From positions 248,001 through 312,000 of the forward strand of contig JAMXBD010000231.1 in the NCBI GenBank assembly GCA_024138025.1: DNA of 64,000 nt, given 5' to 3'. The notes beneath the pieces are model-generated. The model was not told where the DNA came from. It was given only the letters and a program-made list of their open reading frames with translations, and did not search any database. The position numbers and the translations under genes were made by a program. The stretch's first letter is position 1; every line of letters begins with the position of its first letter. The stretch comes from Combretum micranthum. Its lineage: Eukaryota > Streptophyta > Magnoliopsida > Myrtales > Combretaceae. This document shows, piece after piece, positions 35,997 through 46,388 of the stretch.

Positions 35997-38285
35997 CTAG
36001 TGAGGGTTCTGGATTCCTTTAAAGTCTTGATCATCGAAAGAGATGGAGGTATCGACCTTGGCTCTTGTAGGTTCAAGGTTCATTATTTGTTGTGATCCGC
36101 TCAGGCTCAACTGTAGCTCAGTTTGGGTTGAGGTCAAGGGTCCCCCTATGATGGTATTGATTTTGCCATGCCATTCTTGAGTGGGTCCTGGTCAATGAGG
36201 GTCACCTTGAGCTCCACTCTCTTTTTCCTTCTCATTGATCTTATGCTTCTAAGTAAGTGGCTCGAGCTCTGCAATGTCATGGTTGATATACTATTTTAAC
36301 CAGCCATATCGTATGGTATCTTTGATGGCACTTTTGAGTTTTTAGAAGCTCCTTGTATCATGCTCGTGATCGCAATGATAATTGTAATATTCCCTTGATT
36401 GTTTTTACTTTGAGTTGAGCCTTATGAGGGAGGTGCTGGTAGGAGACCTTGGTTTATCGCTTTAAGGAACATGTCGTGCACTGATAGCTTTAGAGGGATG
36501 AACTCATCGTACATTGGGAAGAATTTTCCTTTGTCACTATCTTTGCGATTTTGATGCACATCATTTTAATTGCTAAAGTTGCAGCAATCTCTTCTCTTCG
36601 GTGCCTCCTGTCCCAGTGCTGGTTTCATTTAGCTCGAGCAAACTCGGTATTTTCTTTAATCTCCTTACAAGCACTTCTGTTATCTTATTGCTGAATATAT
36701 TTTTGTGCCTTCTCTCTCACCTACTCCAGCATAGTGCGTTTATATTTTGAAATAGAGCCAAAGAAGGGTCTATCCTCTAGAACTCCTTATTTGATGGCTT
36801 CAAAGGCTATGCCCTAATTTAGATTTTGAACTCTAGGCATGCTTCGTTGACCTCACGAGGTAATCCCTTAGGGGTTTACCCTACCTTTATTAGATGGTGT
36901 AGAAATGGGAGGCATTCTTTTCTAGTCGTTTGCTAACCATAAAGTGGGCTATGAAAAGGTTGTTGAGTTGGTTGAACAAGTTTATCATGTTAGGCTTAAG
37001 CTTGTTGAACCATATTCGAGCTGTGCCTCAGAAGGTGGTAGTGAAGGCATTACACCAAATGGCATATGAGAAGTTATGTATTGTCATGGTGGATTGGAAC
37101 TAAGCGATATGATCTTTAGGGTCACTAGATTCATCATAAGATTCTAATTTAGATTTTGAACCTCTAGGCATGCTTCATTGAACCTCACGAGGTAATCCTT
37201 CAGGGGTTTGCCCTACCTTTATTGGATGGTGTAGAAATGGGAGGCATTCTTTTCTAGTCATTTGCTAACCATAAAGTGGGCTACGGAAGGGTTATTGAGT
37301 TGGTTAAACTTGTTTATCGTGTTAGGCTTAAGCTTGTTGAACCATATTCGAGTTGTGCCTCATAAGGTAATAGTGAAGGCATTGCACCAAATGGCATATG
37401 AGAAGTTATGTATTGTCATGGTGGATTGGAACTAAGTGATATGATCTTTAGGGTCACTAGATTCATCATAAGATTCTAAGTTCAAAAGTTGAGCTCTAGT
37501 GGGGAGCACATCTGACTGGATCTTAGCCATAAAGGACGTTTTTCTTAGAATCATCTTAAGGGTAGACCCATTCCTGAAGCTTTCTTTGATAGTTGATCAT
37601 ATCCTCATCATGCCTTTAGTCTCTTCTAAAGCGCATTCTTTTTCAGAACTTGGATGGGTCTCCATTTTAGGGTATGTAGGTACTTGGTCCTTGTAAGCTC
37701 AGACTGAGCCAAGACCTATGCAATCTATTGTGACACACCTTCTACCCCTCATATGGTGAGATAGAGATGTTCGAGTTAGGAGTTGAGATGTCTTCTTCTC
37801 TTGTAAAGCATAGGAGGGGGCTCTTACGAGGCTCCTAGACGTAATGGGTCTTTGATACACATTTAAAGTCGGCCTCGAGCAATAAGATAGACTCCTATAG
37901 AGGCGCTAGTCGGTCATGGTGTTATGGTGCACTAGTGATTCCTCTGGGATGATGCCTCATCATGCCTCATGAGTGACCCATCTAGGGAATTGCTTTATTG
38001 TGCACTGGAAGCTTGCTCTTCTAGGTGTAGATTCCTCAACCCTTCTAGCTTTGTAATTCTAGCTTGCAAGAGGGTGTTAGAATATTCCTTCTCGACATTC
38101 TTATTGACAAGCTATTTGCATAGGTTCTCAAGCTCCAGGATATGTCCTGAGTTTAGAAAACCAACATTGCTTGTAACAAGTAGTTCTGGGTCTTCCAGCT
38201 CATAAGCTTTGTTAGCTGTTGGAGCAGCTATTAGCTAAGTGGAAGCTGGGTTAAGCTGGTTTTCACTCCGTTGAGGTTTTAGCAT
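35997..38285 (-). pseudogene. Tat element gag, with an internal tandem duplication
   Basis: The likely ATG is at 38285 (MLKPQRSENQLNPAST), 111 bases after the primer site. The central capsid domain reads YDESSDPKDHIA, FQSTMTIHNFSYAIWCNAFT, GTARIWFNKLKPNMINLFNQ, then IAHFMVSKRLEKNASHFYTI, all typical Retrotrans_gag sequence of Tat elements. C-terminally YYNYHCDHEHDTRSF and KLKSAIKDTIRYGWLK match the conserved CxFHxDHGHDTxxC box with its last Cys lost. Numerous stops. The 330-bp capsid segment is present twice (36814-37473). A solo LTR follows at once downstream. Confidence 0.82.
36814..37473. repeat. 330-bp direct tandem duplication in Tat gag
   Basis: Copy one (36814-37143) and copy two (37144-about 37473) both begin ctaatttagattttgaac and end with gattcatcataagattctaa. 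The period is 330 bases. They differ at a modest number of sites (for example cttcgttgacctc versus cttcattgaacctc), so the duplication is old but younger than the element. Confidence 0.9.
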
Positions 38286-38395
38286 CTTTAGTATCAAAAG
38301 CTACTTTTTAGTTGATATTGGTTTCTGCCTTACTAAGAAGGTTAAGGTTTATGAGAGGTTTAAGTGAAGAAGACGACAAGGAGAGCTTTAGGGTT

Positions 38396-38413
38396 TTCCC
38401 ACAAATGGCGCCA
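38396..38413 (-). promoter_or_regulatory. Primer-binding site of the Tat element
   Basis: The minus strand reads TGGCGCCATTTGTGGGAA, starting two bases after the LTR end. TGGCGCC-type primer sites are typical of the Tat/Athila branch of plant Ty3/gypsy elements. Confidence 0.8.
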
Positions 38414-38415
38414 AG

Positions 38416-38761
38416 TGTTGCATAAGCAAATTCTGCTGGTAGAGATTAGCTTCTTACAATCATAAAAAAGCAATCAGAGGCATGCCGAGGGATGCCCAAC
38501 GCAGCTACTCCAATGCCAAAGTTAGTTTGTGGGTTTTCCTCTCCTAAAATCTGTTAAAGGAGTATTCAATTAAATGAAAAAGTCTCCCTCCTTCCCTTTA
38601 AAGGGAAGGGTTATACCAAATGGGGTCTATCGAATCTCCACTATTAGGGCAAATCTCCACTCTGGTAACTGATTTGGCATCGAAGTGATGGGGGTAACCA
38701 AACTGGAGGAGTTGTGTTGTGTGAGTGTGATGAAGTTAACAATTCCAAACCCCAACCCCAT

Positions 38762-38805
<44 letters not shown>

Positions 38806-39100
38806 ATTGAGAAGGATATTTCATAGCTACTAGATTTGGGTAAGTTCATGGAGATAACTCGTTAGGGAGCATAGCCTTGTGTTGGTAGCTCATGGGTGTG
38901 CCTAAGGAGTTGTCATTAGAGACGATCTCATGGAGAGGTCGCTTCTGATCCTTTATGCTGGTGGTAAGAGTAACAGCTCAGGCTTCCTCTCCAGTTCAAG
39001 ACCTAAGGTGTTGTTGGGCTTGATCTCCTTTGATTTGGTAAGGTAAGTGATTTCTTGGACATTTGGGCCTACTATGATAGTGGTGGACTGAGTGAGTTAT
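38416..39100 (-). repeat. 5' LTR of the Tat element
   Basis: Begins TGTTGCATAAGC beside the primer site and is matched by 1-175 at its far end. It contains a run of 41 Cs (38763-38803). The right edge is estimated from the end of similarity (gtgagttat) and lacks a clean terminal CA. About 685 bases. Confidence 0.7.
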
Positions 39101-39282
39101 AACTTATATTTCACTGTCAATAAAACCAATATGGTTTGATTTATAACCTGAAATTATGTGAAAACAATGATTGGTAGAATTAATTACAATTACATGGATA
39201 GACTGATGAAATAGGTTGTTAAATAATGCATTGAAATATAAAAAATCGGTCCTATTATAAGGTTACACAAGCTTAAGGAATA

Positions 39283-39404
39283 GCTAGCCACCGACCTTGA
39301 GTTAATGTTCTTTAGGTGGATCGACAAGTTGGTGCAAAATAAAGTAGAAGTCAATCCTTATGGGTACTTTATGCCCAACTTTTACTACACTGGTGAACTG
39401 GTGT
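39283..39404 (+). pseudogene. Coding-like orphan fragment
   Basis: One plus-strand frame reads LKE, a stop, then LATDLELMFFRWIDKLVQNK and VEVNPYGYFMPNFYYTGELV before a TGA. About 40 codons with protein-like composition stand in otherwise non-coding DNA just outside the Tat LTR. I do not recognise the family. It may be a remnant exon or a piece of another retroelement. Confidence 0.35.
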
Positions 39405-40129
39405 GATCCTGTTGCATGTCAAGATAGAGTTTTCTTCAAAATTTCATTTCCAAATTCACTTGAAACAAAAATCTAACTAGCTATGCACTTTAACTACATT
39501 TGTGGCTTATTACAACATAATTTCAACATCCTTAGGCCTCTAAGATCAAATAACCAACAAGTTTGTATAACTTACTTATAGCTGCCTTCAAATGTGATTT
39601 CTTCTTAGTGAAATAGTGAATCTACGCCTAATTAATCATATTTCACAATTCAATATATGAAACATTCATTTCTTACAACAATCTACATAGAAAATCTCTT
39701 AACTTACTGAGAGTCGTCCAAAATTTCCATGAGTCTTACTACTATTTGTAGTAATCGCTATTATTCTAAGAAGATATCAAGAATCCTCTTTTGGAATCTC
39801 CTCCACATAGAAAACACATTAAAATTCCAAAGAAAAGGTCTTACTAGAGTTGCATTGATGGACAAAAGTATTTGTAAGAGAAGTATGTATTGTTTGAGAA
39901 TAAGGAATTGTCGAAGGAGGAAGAAAAGGACTAATATTGTTACTATGGAATATTTATAAGGAATCCTTTTAATAAAATATGGAATGACATATATACCCTT
40001 AAGATTTAAAAATATTTACACAAGATTCCCCCATACATAAAACTAATTATTTCAAAAATAATTATTATTTGATATTTTTAATTAAATGATTTAGTTAAAA
40101 AGAATAAAAATCTAGGAAACGATAAAAAA
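39405..40129. other. Intergenic AT-rich DNA
   Basis: Nothing supportable here. A weak plus-strand open frame at 39729-39959 starts with ATG but has no recognisable motif and biased basic composition. Confidence 0.3.
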
Positions 40130-41722
40130 AAGAAAAAAATTGAAAAAAATAAAATTGAACTCTAATTGAGACAATTAATTACTCTATGGCCAGGTAGCAA
40201 TTGACCACTAGTAATAGAGTTTATGTGACCCCCTTATAAGTGATGGATATTCATGTTATTAGTAGGTATGTATGTAGGCAAGTTTATATAGGGTATTCGA
40301 CTTGAGCATACCCAATATTTATTTTATAAGGCATTTGTCTATGAGGTTTGGAATTTAATTTTACCAAGCTTATCATCACCTAATAGAAAACTAAATCTGA
40401 TAAAATATTACCATCATAATATATGCTTATTGGACACACTACTGTACAATCTATATTAACTCTTATTTTTCATAGCCCTAGTATCAAGACACTATTTTTT
40501 TTTTTTTTTAAATTGACATGTTTAAAGCTTAAATTGAAACCTTAATCCCATGTTTGTTTCCTCTGGCCAGTTGCATACACATATTTTTGACTTCTTAGTT
40601 CTTTATAACATTTCATCTTACTAATTGTTTCTTCTTTATGCCACTACTCTCATAGAGAGTAGAGGGCAAAATGAGAAGATAAAGGAAATTTAGGTTCATC
40701 TAAATGGTTTTTGTTATATCCATTGGCGAAAAGTGTATGATCCATCTCTTATATTTACTTGAATTGAACTTGGGAAAATTTTATGGTCTAATCATTAATT
40801 TTGATGGGACTGGTCCTGTCGGCTATCCAACGGCTCACATCATACCTACCCTTAATCGTACTATTAAAATAGTTAATATTCTAATTATTATATTTAGTTT
40901 AATGGTTAAATAATTGTTTGGACAGTTTTATCGACCGGACTGTAGAAACTCCATCGAACTTGTACTTAAATTCATTCAAAGACAACTTTTTTTCCCGTTG
41001 TTGTGGATATTTGAAACTTTATTGTATTTTGCTATGATCCTAATCCTATTTTCTAGTTTTTGAATAGAATATAGTGGAAGAAGGAAAAGAAAATGCGGTT
41101 TTTTTTAATTACATTGTTATTAATAGAGCAAAGCAATCATTTTCTGTCGGTTAAAAGTTATTTAAGGAAAAAAAAAAACTGACTTAGTTATAATTTGAGT
41201 AGTCGTAATTTGATCTATTTATGTTGTTTTATTTTTTTGATGAAGTTTGGAATAATACACTATAAGAAAATTGACCTGCAAAGACAAAAATTACTAGACA
41301 AAATATTGATAGAAGAAGTTTTGTTTCAATAAATAAAATTAGCGATGTTGATTTTTATAATATAATTTGCATTTAGAAATAAAATTTGTTTTTAAATCTC
41401 AATTTTATCATAGTGATATTTGCAAGTATTTTTAATAAAATGTGTTAGTTAATGACATGCATTTTAGAATGAGATTTAAAAAAAGATCCTATAAAGTTCG
41501 AGATAGGTCTTTAGAACACTTGAGAGGATATTGGGATAGCTTTGGGATTTATAAATCCTGCTTTAAACTTGCCTTAATTACATCCCCTTGTGGGTCACAC
41601 CATTTATAGTGTATCCTGCAACCTTGCTACTAGTGGTTGACCACTCTTTTTTATCATGTGGGAGCTATCAAGGCTTAATTAGAGTTTGATTTTGTATTTT
41701 AAACTTTTATTTAATTATTTGC
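40130..41722. mobile_element. Possible inverted-repeat DNA element (about 1.6 kb)
   Basis: The left arm (about 40130-40245) and the reverse complement of the right arm (about 41583-41722) share collinear blocks: aactctaatt-ag, gaccactagta / caaccactagta, and tgtgaccc followed by a C/G-rich end. Arms are over 100 bases but diverged, and the outer edges are unclear. Long inverted ends would suit a Mutator-like or foldback element. No transposase was seen. A CACTA-like end (cactataagaaaattgacc, 41258) and one copy of a dispersed repeat (40780-40975) lie inside, so the region is composite. Confidence 0.4.
40780..40975 (+). repeat. Dispersed ~190-bp repeat, copy 1
   Basis: Shares an ordered set of blocks with 48830-49010 and 49645-49830: 'attttatg...t-atcattaattttgat', 'ggctcacatcatac', 'ctaaaatagtta...attattatattta-tttaatggtta', and 'actgtagaa-ctcc'. 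No inverted ends were found. The family is unclassified. Confidence 0.6.
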
Positions 41723-42599
41723 ATTTTTATTGAAATTTTTTATTATATAATAATGTTATTTTATTAAATAGATCAATACAAATTGACATGTGATTTCAAA
41801 CTAATACTAATAGGCAGTGATAAAATACATGTTATGTGTTTAATAAACATTCAAAACACAGATGTTGCAAAACACCGAGTAAATTTTCATAATGTTCCCT
41901 CGAGAGAATACTATAGGTACATATAATAATTTTTCATAGAAACATTGTAAGATAAATGACCTCAACCGGATTCTCTCTATACACTTATAACAAATAAGGT
42001 CTGTTTGAATTTTTTGATTTTTATTTATATCTTATCCGTATCAAATTTGTATTTATTTAATATGTACTTGATCGGTTTAATCTGTTTCTAAATAAAAATA
42101 TTCTTTTCTTACGTGTATAATTTTTTGATAAATAATTTGTTTGAATATAATAAAAAATATATAAAAACGACTAGAATAAAATAAACCAAATAAACCCATA
42201 ATGTGAAAGTATGTTCTCCACCAAATTATGAAGACGATGAAGGCCTGTCATTACATCATTATTAAATAGAGTTAACCATACTTGTACTTAACAGTTTTGT
42301 TTCAATTTCGAAAAGATAGTCAAAGTTTGAAACCCGTTTTTACTTTATCAGTTAGGTATTCACCGCTTACTAAAGTACGTTCTCATATTTCTTCTAAAGA
42401 TTCCTAAACTTTTATAGAGATACAGTTAAGTCCAAACATCTTTTTAAAGTACAAATTAAGCTACAAGAAAAAACAGTTTTAATATATTATTATGAAATAT
42501 AGGCTCTTAATACATATTGTGCGATTACAAGTGGGAACGGGGGCTTATGAGGGGAAATATTTTGCATAAGTAGATTTGCAATATTATAGGATAATGAGA
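41723..42599. other. Intergenic AT-rich DNA
   Basis: No gene or clear repeat was recognised in this stretch. Confidence 0.3.
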
Positions 42600-42639
42600 T
42601 GAATGCCCCCTTAATAAATTGATAAAAGGTGACATTCGC

Positions 42640-43198
42640 CTCAGGAAAGAAAGAGGCGAAATTTGCCTCATGCTCAGGCGTGTTTACTCGTGCCAAGGTA
42701 GAGGTGAAATTCATCTCAAATTTGTCAGTATAGGCGAATTTCACTAAGCTACAGATCTTTTTTTTTTCATATATATGAATCTTTCTTTTTTAATTAAAAT
42801 TTTTAAAAATATATAAATATATATGGCCAAATATTAATATATTATTTTATATAAAAAAATCCGATTTACAGTAACATGTATGTTATATTTAAATGATTAA
42901 AATTACTTTATATAGAAGTTACTAAGTGTTTTTGTTATTAAAAAATTATGAAAACATATAATTAAATAACTTTTTATACTATTATAATTTCAAAATATTA
43001 ATTGAAAATTACTCGGACACCAAAAAAAGAAAAGATATAACATAGTAATAAATTTTTGAAATTATCTATATAGAGTAAAAATTTCATAAACTAATATATC
43101 TTATTTAATCAGTGCTAGAAACTTTGTAATTGGATGGGCGGGTGTGTGTGTGTGTGTATATATATATGTGAAAAATTAGAGGCAAAATTCACCTCATT
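42640..43198. repeat. Left subterminal repeats of CACTA element 1
   Basis: Copies of the palindrome gaggcgaaattcgcctc and half-sites: aggcgaaatttgcctca near 42651, aggtgaaattcatctca near 42700, aggcgaatttcac near 42725, and gaggcaaaattcacctca near 43180. A (GT)n(TA)n microsatellite lies at 43142-43167. The region 43200-43790 inside these has no coding signal. Confidence 0.75.
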
Positions 43199-43799
43199 TT
43201 GGAATTTCCATTTCCCTCTGTGTGAAAAATTCCTTGGGTAAATTTTGTTGAAAATTTCACCTAAACATCTCTAAATTTTGACTTGAAAATTTTAAATTTT
43301 ATTAAACAAATTAGAAAGATATATATTACCTTTGAAAAATAATTTATACATATGTATATTTATATATTTATTATTAAATTTAAACATATATTAGTGTTTA
43401 TATTTACACAATGAAGTATTTTATTAATATATACTTATTTTTCACTAGTGATATATCTGTATTTGATAAATTAAATGCATTACAAGAATATACATTTTAT
43501 AAACATTATTATACATATTAATATATTTACAATTCTGTCATGTTATATATGCTATTCTATAAATTATACCCATAGGCCATATCACATAGTAGAAACCTAA
43601 AATCTAAGGAAAATATGTTATATTTGGCATGCGAAGATGTACATATACACAATATTTAATAAACTACTGAAAATGCTAATCGAGCATATTAGTTTATGAA
43701 AAATATAGAAATGAAGGTAAAAAAATCTCAAAGTTTGATCAAACAAAGAGCAAATAATGAAAGTTTAATCTATTTTTGTCTCCAACTTTGATTGAACCG

Positions 43800-44180
43800 A
43801 GTACTACTTGTACCCGAGGCTATCTATGCGGTGAAGGTGGAAACAATAGAAGGTGAGATGAGTATTATCCATAAAGCTGTGTAGAAGCATACTAGGATGA
43901 ACTTGATCCAAATTAGGGAGCCATGCCAGCATGATAAGGAACCAATCCATACATGGGTTGTTGCTGTGACGACTAACTAGCCAATGTCAAGGATAGCCAT
44001 GGTGTAAATGCCAATGCTGGATGATGCCCTTGTTGTGGAGCCATACCACCTAAAGATCTAGCTGCAGGTGGAGGCGGTAGAGGGGTGTGATTGAATGGCT
44101 GGCCCAGCATCCCGTAAGACAAATATAGCTGTTGAAAATGTCATGCTGGTGTAGGCGGCACCAGTGTATGGGATCGCTGG
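43800..44180 (-). pseudogene. CACTA second-gene fragment, Pro/Gln-rich
   Basis: The minus strand reads HFQQLYLSYGMLGQPFNHTP then LPPPPAARSLGGMAPQQGHH, and further on PMYGLVPYHAGMAP with stops between. A stretch of the other element (minus strand, about 58790-58855: LQSYQGFYDMLSQPSGF) aligns to the YLSYGMLGQPF part, so both come from the second gene of the same CACTA family. Low-complexity Pro/Gln regions are common in such proteins. It directly abuts the truncated transposase, consistent with an internal deletion. Confidence 0.6.
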
Positions 44181-44187
44181 CTCAGAC

Positions 44188-44958
44188 TCACATCGTTAGT
44201 TTGGTCACCCATAGATGGAGGGTATGGTGGGTATTAGCCATAAAACAATTGTCAAGATCTTTATATTCTTTTTGAAAAAGCATAAGGTCTTTCTTACAAG
44301 CATGTATAGTGTTAGCATCCATTCCCAATTGTCTTAGGATTTTTTGAGTATCATGGTATGATGACGGCAACAAATTGCCTTCTAGTAACAAACTTTTTAT
44401 AAAAGCAAGCCAATTATTAAAGGGTTTCACATATTATTTTTCATCGAATTTCAAACTCAACATCTGGAGAATAGCAGACAACACTAAAAACTTTGTATAA
44501 CCTAGATACTTATGACTCTTCACAATTTTGAACATTCTTGTCTACTGATTTGCATGGTTTTTAGAGCTTTCATCTCCACTATTGGTTTCTTCACCTTCAA
44601 TCACATATATTAGTGGCTAACCCTCCAGCATTTGATAGTTAGCTTGGTCTTCGAAGGTTTCTCTTTCATCTAGAATGCTCTTATTCACATTAGCTACCTT
44701 GTTAGGGACTTTGTCTTCATCATTTGACTCCTCACCATGAAAAGTCTACATTGAGTATGTCTATTTCATTCCTCTCATGAGATGAAACTCAATAATCTGA
44801 ATAGATTACCATTTTGTGTTAAGATAATCTTTGTATGGACACCTTATCAATCTATCCACCTTTCTGTGGTTTATTGCAGCTTATAAATATTCCTTAACCC
44901 TGATTCTATATTCTAGTGATGTTCAATTACGCGTCTTGTGCCAACCATGATCTGACAT
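44188..44958 (-). pseudogene. CACTA TNP2-type transposase, N-terminal part
   Basis: ATG at 44958: MSDHGWHKTRN, stop, then YRIRVKEYL, AAINHRKVDRLIRCPYKDYL and NTKW, the transposase-associated domain with its conserved trailing CPC/NxKW box. Stops sit where relatives have Trp or Gln. After an acidic linker (HGEESNDEDKVPNKVANVNK and on) the TNP2 domain starts: FNNWLAFIKSLLLEGNLLPS, SYHDTQKILRQLGMDANTIH, ACKKDLMLFQKEYKDLDNC. This matches the LPxSYYxxKKxLxxLG...IHACxxDCxLFxKE...C pattern. The frame then diverges and stops at 44188; the catalytic region is absent. Confidence 0.85.
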
Positions 44959-45642
44959 CCTATATTAATATGTAGTAATCCATTTCTCATTAATTTATTT
45001 ATATTTTTCTTGTTTAACTTACGTTTGTGACTTCATATATGGCATTACAATCTTTAACTCATTATAATATTAGCATCTACTACATAAAATAGTAATTACC
45101 TAATACTATATACTATGATTTGCTTATAAAATATAACGAGACATTAATTACTTAATACCATTTAAATGCAAGGCATATTGTGTATAAAAAATATACATGC
45201 AAACATATATGTATCGATCACATTGAATAAAAAAGAGACAACTATAACATCATGAATAATTATTTAACTATACATAACATATATGAAACATTGGTATCTA
45301 AGTAAAATAAACAAGACAAATAAACAAACACAATCAAATACATATATTTATATACTAAACATTTATAATTAAATAACAGTTATAATAAAACAACAATCAT
45401 ATTTTATAACAAATAAAATAATATAGATAGTCTTTACTAACATTGTAGCCAAGAATACAAAAATACAACTTCAATAACAACCTTTACATAAAATTATATG
45501 AAAACACATATTAAAATAAATTAATGTTACCATCTAACATTAAAAAATTTATAAAATAATAAAAAAATTTTGCACGACCTGTGTGAGTGAAAAAGAATAA
45601 GTAAGGGATGTGAGGAACGTGGTTTGAGTATATATAAATGGA
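44959..45642. other. 5' untranslated region of CACTA element 1
   Basis: AT-rich, no protein-like frame. It lies between the transposase ATG and the right subterminal repeats. Confidence 0.5.
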
Positions 45643-45828
45643 CACTGTGAGGTGAAACTTACCTCAGAATCTCTAATCCTAATGAGGCGAGTTTTGCCTC
45701 ATCTTATACTGAGGCGAATTTCACCTCACTTGCCATGTAAGAGGCAAAGTTTGGCTCTTTTGAACCTAATGTGATCAGGGACAATTAAGAGGCTAATTTT
45801 GCCTCTTAGGTAGAATTTTTTACTATTG
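45643..45828. repeat. Right subterminal repeats and terminus of CACTA element 1
   Basis: Four palindromes of the family occur in 170 bases: gaggtgaaacttacctca, gaggcgagttttgcctca, gaggcgaatttcacctca, then gaggctaattttgcctc next to the terminal tagaattttttactattg. The regular spacing and inverted halves are as expected for transposase-binding sites near a CACTA end. Confidence 0.8.
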
Positions 45829-46025
45829 ATTCCTCAAAAGCATCTAGAATTGAAGTATAAGTTTGACTTTTGAGATTTGTTGCTTTTTTTTCCCCATTTA
45901 GATAATATTGTATTAGGTACTTAAACTTTACTTGGTTTTTTAATTAATTACCTATACTTTTAAATTATCAATTTCAGTACAACTTTTTAAGGTCATGTTA
46001 ATTTTATATTAAATTGTTTGTTCAA

Positions 46026-46388
46026 TAGGTAAATTACATTGGAAGCCCACAATATTTGAGGGTATGTTTATTTGTGGTCACATCATTTCAAGTGGTTAAA
46101 AAGAGATTACAATATTTAGGGAGTAAGTTCATTTTATGTTATAGTATTATGAGTGATTAAAAAGAGATGACAACAACGTTTAGAGAAGTTAGTCAATTCA
46201 AATCACCATTAGCACATGTCATATCTTTTAAGTTTGAATTTAAAATATTTCTCCTTCTGACACATACCAATAATGACCTCAATTGATTCATTTCTTTAAA
46301 CATTGTGATCTCTTTTTAACCACGTAAAATGTTATGACCTCAAGTGAATTTATCCATATACGTTGTAACTTTCTGGTATAATTTACTA
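46026..46388. mobile_element. Mutator-type MITE with perfect 9-bp target duplication
   Basis: A 363-base insert flanked by exact copies of TTTGTTCAA (46017-46025 and 46389-46397). The ends are inverted repeats of about 100 bases: left TAGGTAAATTACAT ... tggttaaaaagagattacaat, and read from the right TAGTAAATTATACC ... tggttaaaaagagatcacaat. No coding capacity. Long terminal inverted repeats with a 9-bp duplication point to the Mutator superfamily. Confidence 0.85.

Larger units (their letters stand above)
1..39100 (-). mobile_element. Decayed Tat-lineage Ty3/gypsy LTR retrotransposon, heavily nested
   Basis: The oldest layer of the left half of the window. On the minus strand, from right to left, it has a 5' LTR (38416-39100), a primer-binding site (38396-38413), gag, protease, RT, RNase H and integrase (ending near 30165), a minisatellite, a plus-strand antisense ORF, and the end of a 3' LTR (1-175) whose remainder lies outside the window. 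Removing younger insertions (1593-6142, 6823-27988, 33846-35991 and their duplications) leaves about 11 kb of its own sequence, which fits Tat elements. The TGGCGCC primer site, the gag motif HCDHEHDT, the integrase tail NTNNLRKF and an antisense ORF beyond pol all fit this lineage. Reading frames are full of stops. The outer LTR edges at 175 and 39100 are estimates from where the two LTR copies stop matching. Confidence 0.85.
42600..45828 (-). mobile_element. Internally deleted CACTA element 1
   Basis: The right (5') end reads, on the minus strand, CAATAGTAAAAAATTC, close to a CACTA terminus. The left end near 42600 is not sharply defined. Both ends are crowded with the short palindrome GAGGCGAAATTCGCCTC (left at 42640-42735 and 43172-43198, right at 45643-45815), the subterminal repeats expected of CACTA elements. 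Between them lie the N-terminal part of a TNP2-type transposase (44188-44958) and a Pro/Gln-rich piece of the second gene (43800-44180), with the catalytic middle missing. It has the same family and orientation as the element at 56684-62224. Confidence 0.75.

Noticed and set aside
38627..38824. Open frame with a poly-glycine tract
   Set aside because: It is only the translation of the poly-C run in the Tat 5' LTR on the minus strand; no gene context.
41258..41276. CACTA-like terminus cactataagaaaattgacc as the left end of CACTA element 1
   Set aside because: It differs from the right end of that element (CAATAGTAAAAAATTC) and lies 1.3 kb outside its subterminal repeats. It is more likely a separate remnant.
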